64,000 bases of DNA from an uncultured Flavobacteriales bacterium. GTDB lineage: Bacteria; Bacteroidota; Bacteroidia; Flavobacteriales_G; Salibacteraceae. The notes beneath the pieces are model-generated. The model searched no databases, was not told the DNA's origin, and saw only the letters and a program-made list of their open reading frames with translations. The stretch covers positions 248,001 to 312,000 of the forward strand of contig CAJQLE010000004.1 in the NCBI GenBank assembly GCA_905479105.1. The letters are read 5' to 3'. The position numbers and the translations under genes were made by a program. Shown one piece after another: positions 18,021 to 26,424 of the stretch. How positions within the stretch are numbered: the first letter of the stretch is position 1; every line of letters starts with the position of its first letter.

Positions 18021-20309
18021 TTATTTCGCCTTCTGCATTGGATTAGGCTCATCACCTCTAGAATATCGGCCTCGGTTTTTGTAAAGCTCGAATCGGCTTT
18101 GCTCAATTCTCTCGGGCCAATAATTGTCTGTTCTATCAATATCTGCCGTTTGCAGATTAGGATCAAGAATAACCTCTTTCAACTTTTTCTTGGAGTAGAA
18201 AACCTTGCTCACTTGTTTAGCATCCATCTTCCAAATTTCAGCAGGAATGTAATGTCTTTCTTTCGAGTTGTCTTCGTAAATAAACTCCAAAATTATAGGC
18301 ATTGGAAGTCCACCTTCATTAGAGAATTTGATCTGGTAATAATTCCAATCGTAACCTAAAACTTCCTTCTCTTCTTCAGTCAATCCTTTCAATAGATTCT
18401 GGTATTGTTCTCTGTCATATGAGGTTGCTTCGTATCGGTCCCAGCTGTTGTAAAAGTCCTTAAGCTCAGGCTTTTGATTAACTATAGGTGAAGTAATGGT
18501 TTTAGCGTTGATTTGCTCCCCCAAGAATTCAGGTTCAGCATCATTGAGTGCTCTTTTGAAGGCTAATTCTTTGTCTGGGTTTTTGCTGTCAATCTTGTAA
18601 AGCTTTACCTCGTCAATTGAAATATCCACTGGATCAGTTCCATAGAACCAACCTCTCCAAAACCAATCGAGATCAACTCCAGAAGCGTCTTCCATTGTTC
18701 TGAAAAAATCTGCAGGTGTTGGATGTTTGTAAGCCCAGCGTTCAGCATAGGTTTTGAATGCGAAGTCAAATAGCTCTCGTCCAAGAATGGTTTCTCGTAG
18801 GATGTTTAGCGCAGTAGCAGGTTTTCCGTAGGCGTTGTTGCCAAATTGAAAGATGCTCTCGCTATTGGTCATGATGGGCGAAATCATAGCTTGGTCGCCT
18901 TTCATGTAATCCACAATCTTAGCAGGATTTCCTCTTCGAGAGGGGTAGTTGGGATCCCATTCAACCTCCGTTAGGTATTGCACGAAGGTGTTGAGTCCTT
19001 CATCCATCCACGTCCATTGGCGCTCGTCAGAGTTGATAATCATTGGGAAGAAGTTATGTCCCACCTCGTGAATGATCACGCCTAACATGCCGTATTTCGT
19101 GCCTTCAGAGTAAGTCCCGTCTGCTTCTGGTCTTCCGCCATTAAAACAGATCATAGGATATTCCATTCCGATTCTGTCTGTATGCACTGAAATGGCAACT
19201 GGATATGCGTATGGTATGGTGTAGTGGCTGTAAGTCTTAATGGTGTGCGCTACTACTTCTGTGCTGTACTTCTCCCAAAGAGGGTTTCCTTCCTTAGGGT
19301 AGTAGCTCATGCACATGATTGTCTTTCCATCCACTTCAACACCCATGGCATCCCAAATGAATTTACGAGAAGATGCAAAGGCAAAATCCCTTACGTTTTC
19401 TGCTTTGAAAGTCCATGTCTTCGTGCCACTTGGTTTTCCTTTTTCTGCTTTTAGGGCTTCTTTAGGATTTACAATCATTACCGGAGCAGTCGCTGTTTTG
19501 GATTCTTCAAAACGGTCGATTTGAGTTTGACTAAGAACATCTTTCGGGTTTTGAAGTGTTCCTGTAGATCCAACTACGTGATCATCTGGTACAGTGATGT
19601 TTACAGTATAGTCTCCAAAAGGCAAGGTAAACTCTCCTCGTCCTAAAAATTGTTTGTTTTGCCAGCCTTCTACTTCATTGTAAACACACATTCTTGGGAA
19701 GAACTGAGCGATGGTGTAGAGGTAATTATCTTCTTCCTCAAAGTACTCTAATCCAGATCGTCCTCCGATTTCTTTTCGGTTGTTGATGTTATACCAATAT
19801 TCAATTTTCAGTGAAGTTGACTCGCCCGTTTTTAATGGTTTTTCGAGGTCAATTCTCATCATTGTTTTTACAATGGTGTATGAGATGTTATTGCCTTCAA
19901 TATCTGTCACCTTCATGAGTTTAAAGCCACCATCAAAATCATTATGAAGTCCTTTTATATCATCATAGCTTGCTCCTTCATCCAATGACATTGTTCTAAT
20001 TTTCTTGGTGTCAGAATCTTTAGCGCGCATGTTTTGATCGAGCTGTAGCCACAAATAAGAAAGCTGATCAGGGGAGTTATTGGTATACGTAATAGTCTCC
20101 TTTCCATCAATGCGTTGCTGGTTATCATCCAACACTATATCCATCTCATAGTCTGCCTTTTGCTGATAGTATTCATGTCCTGGTGCTCCAGAAGCTGTTC
20201 GATAGCTATTGGGAGTTGGAAGGGTTGTGCCTAGCTGTGAGAAATCGGTTTGAGCTTGCAAAAAGCTTGTAGTGAACGCTAGGGCGAAAAGAAGACTGCA
20301 GTTTTTCAT
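18021..20309 (-). CDS. M1 family metallopeptidase, exported
   Basis: A 762-residue zinc aminopeptidase-like protein. The ATG at 20,309 gives a signal peptide (MKNCSLLFALAFTTSFLQAQ), whereas the longer frame from 20,498 runs into hupE. The catalytic zinc motif HEVGH is followed 18 residues later by the third ligand Glu (WMDEGLNTF). The exopeptidase motif appears as GMEYP rather than GAMEN, as in many Bacteroidota M1 proteins. It is probably periplasmic. Its ATG overlaps the HupE stop (ATGA), so the two are cotranscribed. Confidence 0.92.
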   Translation of the reverse strand: MKNCSLLFALAFTTSFLQAQTDFSQLGTTLPTPNSYRTASGAPGHEYYQQKADYEMDIVLDDNQQRIDGKETITYTNNSPDQLSYLWLQLDQNMRAKDSDTKKIRTMSLDEGASYDDIKGLHNDFDGGFKLMKVTDIEGNNISYTIVKTMMRIDLEKPLKTGESTSLKIEYWYNINNRKEIGGRSGLEYFEEEDNYLYTIAQFFPRMCVYNEVEGWQNKQFLGRGEFTLPFGDYTVNITVPDDHVVGSTGTLQNPKDVLSQTQIDRFEESKTATAPVMIVNPKEALKAEKGKPSGTKTWTFKAENVRDFAFASSRKFIWDAMGVEVDGKTIMCMSYYPKEGNPLWEKYSTEVVAHTIKTYSHYTIPYAYPVAISVHTDRIGMEYPMICFNGGRPEADGTYSEGTKYGMLGVIIHEVGHNFFPMIINSDERQWTWMDEGLNTFVQYLTEVEWDPNYPSRRGNPAKIVDYMKGDQAMISPIMTNSESIFQFGNNAYGKPATALNILRETILGRELFDFAFKTYAERWAYKHPTPADFFRTMEDASGVDLDWFWRGWFYGTDPVDISIDEVKLYKIDSKNPDKELAFKRALNDAEPEFLGEQINAKTITSPIVNQKPELKDFYNSWDRYEATSYDREQYQNLLKGLTEEEKEVLGYDWNYYQIKFSNEGGLPMPIILEFIYEDNSKERHYIPAEIWKMDAKQVSKVFYSKKKLKEVILDPNLQTADIDRTDNYWPERIEQSRFELYKNRGRYSRGDEPNPMQKAK

Positions 20310-20872
20310 AAATAGGGCCAATTTGAAGCGGCTAAAAATATAGATATCACAACACCTACAACTGAAATAATGTTTTGAGTTCTGTGAATGGCGTTTTTTA
20401 ATGTGAACTGCGCGAGAAGAATAAAGGCGATAATAATTCCTGAGAAAACAAATTGACCTGTTTCTACTCCAAGGTTGAAAGACAGCAGAGGTTGCCAAAT
20501 TGAACTCTCTTTAGGCAGAAGGCTAGAAAGGTAGCTGGCAAACCCCATACCGTGAATAAGCCCAAAGGAAGTGGTGATGGAAAGCTTTAGTTTAATGTTT
20601 GATTCTTTGGCAGTTAGATTATATATGCCGGTGAGCATGATGGTGATAGGTATTAAAAACTCTACCAACTTTGAGGGGAGTACTGGCTGATAGATGGTCG
20701 CAATTGCAAGAGTGATTGAATGTCCTAAGGTAAATGCGGTGATAAGTGCAAATAATTGCTTCCACTTGTTTACATTTATACCAGCTATCAAGAGCAGCAA
20801 GAAGAGCATGTGGTCGTAGCCTTGTAAATCAAGAATATGAGTGAGTCCAAGAGTGAAATATGCGTAAAACAA
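20306..20872 (-). CDS. HupE/UreJ family membrane protein
   Basis: A 188-residue protein with about six membrane helices and the HupE/UreJ signatures GYDHMLFLLLL, FTLGHSITLA and GLIHGMGFA, whose histidines may bind a metal. Relatives are nickel or cobalt permeases, or unknown. The frame begins at a TTG (20,872) preceded by AAAAGG, with no in-frame ATG before the first helix. It is coupled to the M1 peptidase by an ATGA overlap, a combination often seen in Bacteroidota. Confidence 0.82.
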   Translation of the reverse strand: MFYAYFTLGLTHILDLQGYDHMLFLLLLIAGINVNKWKQLFALITAFTLGHSITLAIATIYQPVLPSKLVEFLIPITIMLTGIYNLTAKESNIKLKLSITTSFGLIHGMGFASYLSSLLPKESSIWQPLLSFNLGVETGQFVFSGIIIAFILLAQFTLKNAIHRTQNIISVVGVVISIFLAASNWPYL

Positions 20873-20908
20873 AACCTTTTAGTCTAAAAATTCGTTTAAC
20901 AAACATAG

Positions 20909-21910
20909 ATGCTTAATCAAATCAAAAATACTGTGAAGACTGTACTTGCCTTATTAGGTCTGGTTTTTTCATTTTTTGTCTCTCAGGCTCAAGAGTGTTT
21001 GTCGTTAGGGACATCTACATGGGGGGATACAGCCAATTGGAGTTGCGATGGAGTAAACAGATTGCCAACCTGTGGAGATACTGTGAAAATACAGACGGGA
21101 GATACGGTGACTGTAGATAATCAATATAATCTTTTGGGTTGTGGGCCTGCTATGATTGCAGATGTAACCGGAACTCTTCAATTCACAACAGGTAATAAAT
21201 TGGATCTTCCGTGCGGATCTATTTTCAGCATTCAAACGGGTGGTGTTGTCAGGAAAAGCACTGTAGGCGGAGGGAATTCAACACTCATTAGCATCTGTGG
21301 AAGTAATATTTGGACAGCAGGAATGGGGGAATTGAATACCCCTCAATCTTTTGGTGGTGAAATTTTACCAGTCGAGCTGATAGGTTTCGAAGGAGAGTTG
21401 ATTGATCAGAACGCCCATCTTACTTGGTCTACGGCTACTGAACAGAAGAGTGATTATTATTCTCTTTACCGTTCTGATGAGGGCTCTGACTGGGAGTTTG
21501 TGAAGGATGTTATGGCTAGTGGTAATTCTAACATTAGAAAAGATTATTCGTATATCGTTTATGGCCTTGAGGGAAAGACGTTATTTAAATTAGAACAAAC
21601 TGATTGGGATGGGACTACGAAACCTCTTGCAATAGTTGAATTGAATGGAGCACCCGAAGAAAACTATCAAAAGATTAATGTATATCCAAATCCTACTTCC
21701 AGTATAATTAACTTTCAAGGTCTTCCAAGTCAGTTTAAGGGGGTTTTCAGCCTTTTTGACATCACTGGCAATTTGGTTTATCAAACTTCAATAGGACAAT
21801 CGTTAAACAATCTTGATCTCAGAGAACAAGGTTTGAAATCAGGTATATATTCAGGGGTGCTCAGTTGTGAGGCAGGAGTATCAACATTTTTAATTAGCCT
21901 TTCCCGCTAG
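20909..21910 (+). CDS. Secreted protein with T9SS type A sorting domain
   Basis: A 333-residue exported protein: signal peptide to about residue 27 (SQAQ), a G8-like beta-rich region (TWGDTANWSC, PTCGDTVKIQTGDTVTVDN) to ~140, then the common PVELIGFEGELIDQNAHLTWSTATE segment (~153) that precedes many sorting domains, and a T9SS tail (INVYPNPTSSIINFQ). Its role may be adhesion or matrix; unknown. Its stop overlaps that of the next gene in a shared CTAG. Confidence 0.83.
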   Translation: MLNQIKNTVKTVLALLGLVFSFFVSQAQECLSLGTSTWGDTANWSCDGVNRLPTCGDTVKIQTGDTVTVDNQYNLLGCGPAMIADVTGTLQFTTGNKLDLPCGSIFSIQTGGVVRKSTVGGGNSTLISICGSNIWTAGMGELNTPQSFGGEILPVELIGFEGELIDQNAHLTWSTATEQKSDYYSLYRSDEGSDWEFVKDVMASGNSNIRKDYSYIVYGLEGKTLFKLEQTDWDGTTKPLAIVELNGAPEENYQKINVYPNPTSSIINFQGLPSQFKGVFSLFDITGNLVYQTSIGQSLNNLDLREQGLKSGIYSGVLSCEAGVSTFLISLSR

Positions 21911-22773
21911 TTGCCCGATTTGATCAATTTGAAATTTATTAAACCTTCCGCTTGCTGAATGCTTAAAAAATAGGCTCCATTTTGAAGGTGACCTATATCG
22001 ATACTTGTTGAAGAAGATTGAGTGCTGTAAACCTTCATACCCTGGATATCATATATTGAAAGTTCGTAAGGTTCGGTTAGTCCTTTGAAATTCACAACAT
22101 CACTTACAGGATTAGGGTAGAAAGCTATTGATGAAACTGATGATGAAGCGTAGATTCCATTGATATTAGAGCTGTCAGTAACAAGCATTAATTGAGGCCT
22201 TCTGCTGGCTTGTGATTGATTGTATGAATAGATCTGAACTTCCTGGTTGATTGAGTCTAGAATCGGCTCAGAGGGCTCGATAATGAAGTTAGCACCTGAT
22301 GTTGTGCTCCAATTTTGTTTACTAAGCAATTGATTGATTAAAGTACTTAAGTCTGGAGATACGATTTGCTCCCCTTTTGAGGCACTTTCAATAACCCATA
22401 AAATTGGATCTGAATAGAAATTCCTTCCTTGTTTAAGTGGAAGGCTGTCATTGTATGTCGCTGGATGGGTCTCGTCTTCTAGAAAAATATAAAATGATTG
22501 AGCGCTATCGAGGTCTTCTTGCAGAGTTAGAATGATTATCGCGCTATCAGCGTTGCTACCCGATTCTAAGGCGACTGATCTGAAGTAAAGACCTATGAGA
22601 CTTTGCTCTCCATTGCTTTTTCCTAAGTCTAATTCAAGATCGTCAATATCAATGAAACTTCCTTCTTGTTCTGCATCATCACTAGAGTTGGTTATAGTGA
22701 TAAAATGATTGACAGTCTGAGCATTGCAAACTGAAGCGATCGACAAGAGTGAAATGAAAAGAAACTTGCGCAT
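21907..22773 (-). CDS. Secreted protein with T9SS sorting domain
   Basis: A 288-residue protein. The ATG at 22,773 (MRKFLFISLLSIASVCNAQ) gives a good signal peptide; the frame extends to 22,803 without adding one. The passenger (~20-200) is acidic and resembles no family I know. The T9SS tail starts near IAFYPNPVSDVVNFKG and ends KLIKSGN. It is convergent with the T9SS gene on its left, sharing CTAG stops, but the two passengers are unrelated. Confidence 0.78.
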   Translation of the reverse strand: MRKFLFISLLSIASVCNAQTVNHFITITNSSDDAEQEGSFIDIDDLELDLGKSNGEQSLIGLYFRSVALESGSNADSAIIILTLQEDLDSAQSFYIFLEDETHPATYNDSLPLKQGRNFYSDPILWVIESASKGEQIVSPDLSTLINQLLSKQNWSTTSGANFIIEPSEPILDSINQEVQIYSYNQSQASRRPQLMLVTDSSNINGIYASSSVSSIAFYPNPVSDVVNFKGLTEPYELSIYDIQGMKVYSTQSSSTSIDIGHLQNGAYFLSIQQAEGLINFKLIKSGN

Positions 22774-22853
22774 TGGAATGAATTTAACTGCAATTCTCAA
22801 CATTCTGTTTGATAAACAGTGAAGATTGCTTCGCTAAATGTCTGAAAAACGAA

Positions 22854-23357
22854 TTAAAACTCTGGGTTGCTCAAAGAGTTGCGCATTTGACGATAGTGCA
22901 GCCTCGTGCTGATCCAATATTTTTCACTGTAATCAAATACACCATCAATAACGTCAAATTCTACTATTGCGGATGGAAAGTCAGTTACGAAATCAGAGTT
23001 TTCATATTTCGCATACTTGCTTTGATGTTCTAATTCGATGATGAATACAAATCTGTTGTCTAGGATTTCAGTGACTTCTTTAGATACATGCGTATAAATG
23101 CCTACACGTTTACTAATGAACTTGTCATATGCGATTTCAATGGTTTAGTAACTGTCTGATTCCAGCTTCCAAGTAATTTTAGCCGGGGCGTTTTCTTTGA
23201 TTCCGATAAGCTTATTCTTATCGTAGATGCTGATTGTAGTACCTTTTATGGATTTACCATTTTCATCCATAACCTTGAATTTGACTTTCACAGGAATTGC
23301 AACAGATTGAAAGGCAATTAGAATCAACGATAGTAGAGTAATTAGTCTTTTTATTAT
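22854..23357 (-). pseudogene. Degraded small exported protein (in-frame stop, no ATG)
   Basis: One continuous minus-strand frame from about 23,357 to the stop at 22,854 is interrupted once, by TAA at 23,145-23,147. The first part reads as a signal peptide (KRLITLLSLILIAFQSVA) then KVKFKVMDENGKSIKG, a carboxypeptidase-regulatory-like beta sandwich. After the stop it resumes TIEIAYDKFISKRVGIYTHV and continues about 95 residues to NPEF. Family members typically read YYTIEI at this spot, so the stop probably replaced a Tyr codon. The expected start codon is ATA. Confidence 0.65.
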
Positions 23358-23502
23358 TCCTATATTAAGTACTACTCAAAAATATGATAATCAGTTTGTT
23401 AAGTCTTATTTTTTCAGTTGAGATAGGTCATGTTTATATATGATTCAGAAGGCACTTTTAAATGCTGCTTATTACCTCTATTTTTAGCAAAATTTAGTGA
23501 AG

Positions 23503-24261
23503 ATGAAATTGATTTCATGGAATGTTAATGGTGTTCGGGCTGCGGTAAGCAAAGGCTTTGTTTCAAAACTTGAAGAGTTGGATCCGGATATTATGTGTTT
23601 GCAAGAAACAAAAGCCCAAGATGATCAAGTGAGAGAAACTTTATTTGGGATTGGCTATCACCTCTACAGCAATAGTGCGGTTAAGAAAGGTTATTCAGGA
23701 ACCGCCATTTTGACAAAAACAGAACCTCTGCAGGTTATCAATGATATGGGGATTGAGGAACACGATCAGGAGGGTCGGTTAATAGCGGCAGAATTTGAAG
23801 ATTATTGGGTGGTTACTGTGTACACTCCTAATTCAAAAAATGAATTGCTTCGACTTGACTACAGAGTCGAGTGGGATAGAGATTTTTTAAAGTATGTTTC
23901 AAATTTGAATAAGAGCAAGCCTGTCATTGTATGTGGTGACTTGAATGTAGCTCATAAACCACTTGATATAAAAAATGATAAAAGCAATTACGATAAATCA
24001 CCCGGCTACACACAAAAGGAGATTGACGGAATGGATAATTTGATCAGTGCGGGTTTTACAGACTCCTTCAGACAGTTTTATCCTGATCAGGAGAAATTTT
24101 CGTGGTGGAGTTTTAGAGCAAACGCCCGCGCAAGAAACATTGGCTGGAGAATCGATTACTTTTTGGTAAGCGAATCGTTATCACCAAAACTCGAGGATGC
24201 ATTTATTTTGGATGAGGTAGAAGGCAGCGACCATTGTCCTGTTGGAGTTTCGTTTAAATAA
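23503..24261 (+). CDS. xth: Exodeoxyribonuclease III
   Basis: A 252-residue AP endonuclease/exonuclease III for base-excision repair. Seen: MKLISWNVNGVRAAV, LQETKAQ, VVTVYTPNS, GDLNVAHKPLDI, and the C-terminal SWWSFRANARARNIGWRIDYF and GSDHCPVG with the catalytic Asp-His. The frame also opens at a GTG at 23,497; the ATG at 23,503 matches the usual N-terminus. Its stop overlaps the convergent selD end by 8 nt. Confidence 0.95.
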   Translation: MKLISWNVNGVRAAVSKGFVSKLEELDPDIMCLQETKAQDDQVRETLFGIGYHLYSNSAVKKGYSGTAILTKTEPLQVINDMGIEEHDQEGRLIAAEFEDYWVVTVYTPNSKNELLRLDYRVEWDRDFLKYVSNLNKSKPVIVCGDLNVAHKPLDIKNDKSNYDKSPGYTQKEIDGMDNLISAGFTDSFRQFYPDQEKFSWWSFRANARARNIGWRIDYFLVSESLSPKLEDAFILDEVEGSDHCPVGVSFK

Positions 24262-25309
24262 CGGTAACTAGTTCACTACTGGGAGCTTTAAATGAGCCGA
24301 TTGGTGCGTAGAAGCAGTCATTTTTCTTTAAGAGGCTCTCGATATCATCTTTGCTTTTAGGGTTTACTGCAATGAGCAACCCACCGCTGGTTTGAGGGTC
24401 ACACAATAACTGTAATTGACGGGCATTGAGCTTTGATACTTTGCTTGAAAAAGCCTTGAAATTCCGCATTGTATTGTCAGGCATCACAAATTTGGTGAGG
24501 TATTCCTGCAGAATAGCATCGTCAATGAGAGGAACTTTATCGAAGTTTATTTCTGCACTGAGTTCCGCCCCTTCACACATTTCGATTAAATGTCCTAGCA
24601 ATCCAAAGCCCGTTACATCAGTAATTGAGTTCACGCCTTTTTCAGCGCCAAGCAATTCTCCGACCTTATTCAATTTGGTCATAGTGGATGTCGCAAGTTT
24701 AACTTCTTCAGAACTCGCTAATCCACGTTTTAAGGCCGTTGCTATTATTCCAACACCAATTGGTTTAGTGATGTAGATTAAATCACCGGATTGAGCTCCT
24801 GCGTTGGTTTTAATTTGGTCATGAGAAATCAGGCCGGTTACGCACAAGCCGAAAAATGGTTCTTTGCTCTCAATGCTATGACCTCCAGAAAGACTTATTT
24901 CAGCTTCTTTGCAAATTTCTCTCGCTCCGGCTATTACTTCTGCTGCCAGATCTGCACCAAGCATTTCCAGCGGCCAGCCGAGAATGGCGATGGCGGTAAT
25001 TGGTTTTCCGCCCATAGCATATACATCACTTATGGCATTTGCAGCGGCTATTTTTCCAAATTCATATGCGTCATCAACAATGGGCATGAAGAAATCTGTG
25101 GTGGAAATTATCGCTTGACCATTTCCAATGTCTATCACTGCGGCATCATCCGAGGTGTGGTTGCCAATAAGTAAATTGGCTTCGCTAGAAGATGTTCGAG
25201 CATTTTTTAAAATGCGTTCGAGGTCAGCAGGTGCTATTTTGCATCCGCATCCAGATCCATGACTAAATTGCGTTAAGCGAACAGGCTCGATTTGTTTTCC
25301 TTCATCCAT
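24254..25309 (-). CDS. selD: Selenide, water dikinase
   Basis: A 351-residue enzyme that makes selenophosphate from selenide and ATP. The catalytic segment GSGCGCK is at 18-24, with Cys at position 21, so this SelD is not itself a selenoprotein. Also visible: the AIR synthase-like core, TSDDAAVIDIG, DFFMPIVDD, SGGHSIESKEP, TDVTGFGLLGHL and CDPQTSGGLL. It overlaps mnmH by 37 nt, which ties its product to selenouridine in tRNA. Confidence 0.96.
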   Translation of the reverse strand: MDEGKQIEPVRLTQFSHGSGCGCKIAPADLERILKNARTSSSEANLLIGNHTSDDAAVIDIGNGQAIISTTDFFMPIVDDAYEFGKIAAANAISDVYAMGGKPITAIAILGWPLEMLGADLAAEVIAGAREICKEAEISLSGGHSIESKEPFFGLCVTGLISHDQIKTNAGAQSGDLIYITKPIGVGIIATALKRGLASSEEVKLATSTMTKLNKVGELLGAEKGVNSITDVTGFGLLGHLIEMCEGAELSAEINFDKVPLIDDAILQEYLTKFVMPDNTMRNFKAFSSKVSKLNARQLQLLCDPQTSGGLLIAVNPKSKDDIESLLKKNDCFYAPIGSFKAPSSELVTVI

Positions 25310-26301
25310 GTGATCAATATTTCAGCACCTTCTTCAGGTGTTTTGTCTTTTAAGCTGAGTGTAAGAATAGGCGTGCGTTTCACTTTTCCCATGCTGTTCA
25401 TATAAGCCTTATCGTAATAGCGGACAGCAATTCTAGCAGCCGCCTCTAAGTTTCCTTCATCTATGTATTGGTATGCCGCGATTAAGTATTGACCACCTAT
25501 TCTTTTTTCAATTTTCTTGAATGAGTGTTTCAGATCGCCAATTTCCCCCTCACCGTATAAAGCACATAGGATTTGTATGCGCTCTTCTTTAGGGCGATTA
25601 ACTATGATAAGTGGAGCCTGTTTCACGCTTTGGTGAAAATTCATGTTGAGGTAAACATGGCCAATTAATTTACTCTCGTCTTCAATCCAAATGGGTTCTG
25701 AAGTGTCAAAGTTTAATAATTGATGGGCGAGTCGGTTTTCGAACTCTTCTGAACTCGGTTGTTTCCTGCCTGAAGGACTGAACGCTGAACCTCTATGATT
25801 GGCAATACCTTCTAAATCAATGACTTGCTGTCCATTTTTTTTCAATTCATCAAGAAGGTCTGTTTTTCCCACTCCTGTAAAACCGCCTATCGTCAATAGC
25901 GGATACTCTGCTTCCAAAAGCGACATTACTTCATTGCGCCAAGCCTTATACCCACCAACGATTGTGTTTACGTTGAATCCAGCTGTTTTCAGCAGCCAAG
26001 ACATTGACCCACTTCGCATACCGCCTCTCCAACAGTAAATGTTTAATGCTCTATCAGGAGCGATTTCATTTGCTTGATCAATAAATGAGCTCATTTTTGG
26101 GCCAACGAAATCAAGACCTAATTTGATTGCCTCTTCTTGTCCTTTGGTTTTGTAAAGCAATCCAACCTCGTGTCTTTCTTCATCACTGAACAAAGGCAGT
26201 GATTGTGCGCCTAATACATGACCTTTTTCAAACTCACTGGGCGATCGCACATCGATAATTGGCAGTCCATTAAATAATATTTTCGAGGGGTTTTCGGCCA
26301 T
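25273..26301 (-). CDS. mnmH: tRNA 2-selenouridine synthase
   Basis: A 342-residue rhodanese-P-loop protein (SelU/YbbB). The rhodanese domain (1-125) has IDVRSPSEFEKGH and the catalytic Cys90 in IYCWRGGMRSGSM. The C-terminal domain has Walker A GGFTGVGKT (139-147). It replaces sulfur by selenium at wobble 2-thiouridine of tRNAs for Lys, Glu and Gln, using selenophosphate from SelD, whose gene overlaps it. A TACATTTG promoter box lies only 4 nt before the ATG, suggesting a leaderless mRNA. Confidence 0.95.
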   Translation of the reverse strand: MAENPSKILFNGLPIIDVRSPSEFEKGHVLGAQSLPLFSDEERHEVGLLYKTKGQEEAIKLGLDFVGPKMSSFIDQANEIAPDRALNIYCWRGGMRSGSMSWLLKTAGFNVNTIVGGYKAWRNEVMSLLEAEYPLLTIGGFTGVGKTDLLDELKKNGQQVIDLEGIANHRGSAFSPSGRKQPSSEEFENRLAHQLLNFDTSEPIWIEDESKLIGHVYLNMNFHQSVKQAPLIIVNRPKEERIQILCALYGEGEIGDLKHSFKKIEKRIGGQYLIAAYQYIDEGNLEAAARIAVRYYDKAYMNSMGKVKRTPILTLSLKDKTPEEGAEILITWMKENKSSLFA

Positions 26302-26305
26302 TGCT

Positions 26306-26313
26306 CAAATGTA
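26306..26313 (-). promoter_or_regulatory. -7 promoter box of mnmH, 4 nt from the ATG
   Basis: The minus strand reads TACATTTG-AGCA-ATG. Transcription from a Bacteroidota -7 box this close would start at or next to the start codon. Confidence 0.45.
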
Positions 26314-26362
26314 CTTTCATTATTGAGTTTTGGAGAGATCTTGTTTAAAACTAGCGGTGATA

Positions 26363-26392
26363 AAATGGTCAAATCACGTGATTTCACCATTT
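26363..26392. promoter_or_regulatory. 30-bp dyad in the mnmH-fhs intergenic region (operator candidate)
   Basis: Two 15-nt arms with a single mismatch and no spacer, centred on AAATCACGTGATTT and flanked by ATGGT/ACCAT. It sits between divergent mnmH and fhs, 32 nt upstream of the fhs ATG. It has the size and symmetry of a dimeric regulator site. There is no T-run, so it is not a terminator. Confidence 0.6.
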
Positions 26393-26424
26393 CAAATACT
26401 AGATTTACAAAACAAATACTAACC

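Noticed and set aside
22809-23033. 74-residue plus-strand frame
   Set aside because: It is antisense to the degraded exported-protein gene and has no family-like features.
26323-26424. N-terminal extension of fhs
   Set aside because: It translates the 30-bp dyad and lengthens the protein beyond the family's 555 residues.
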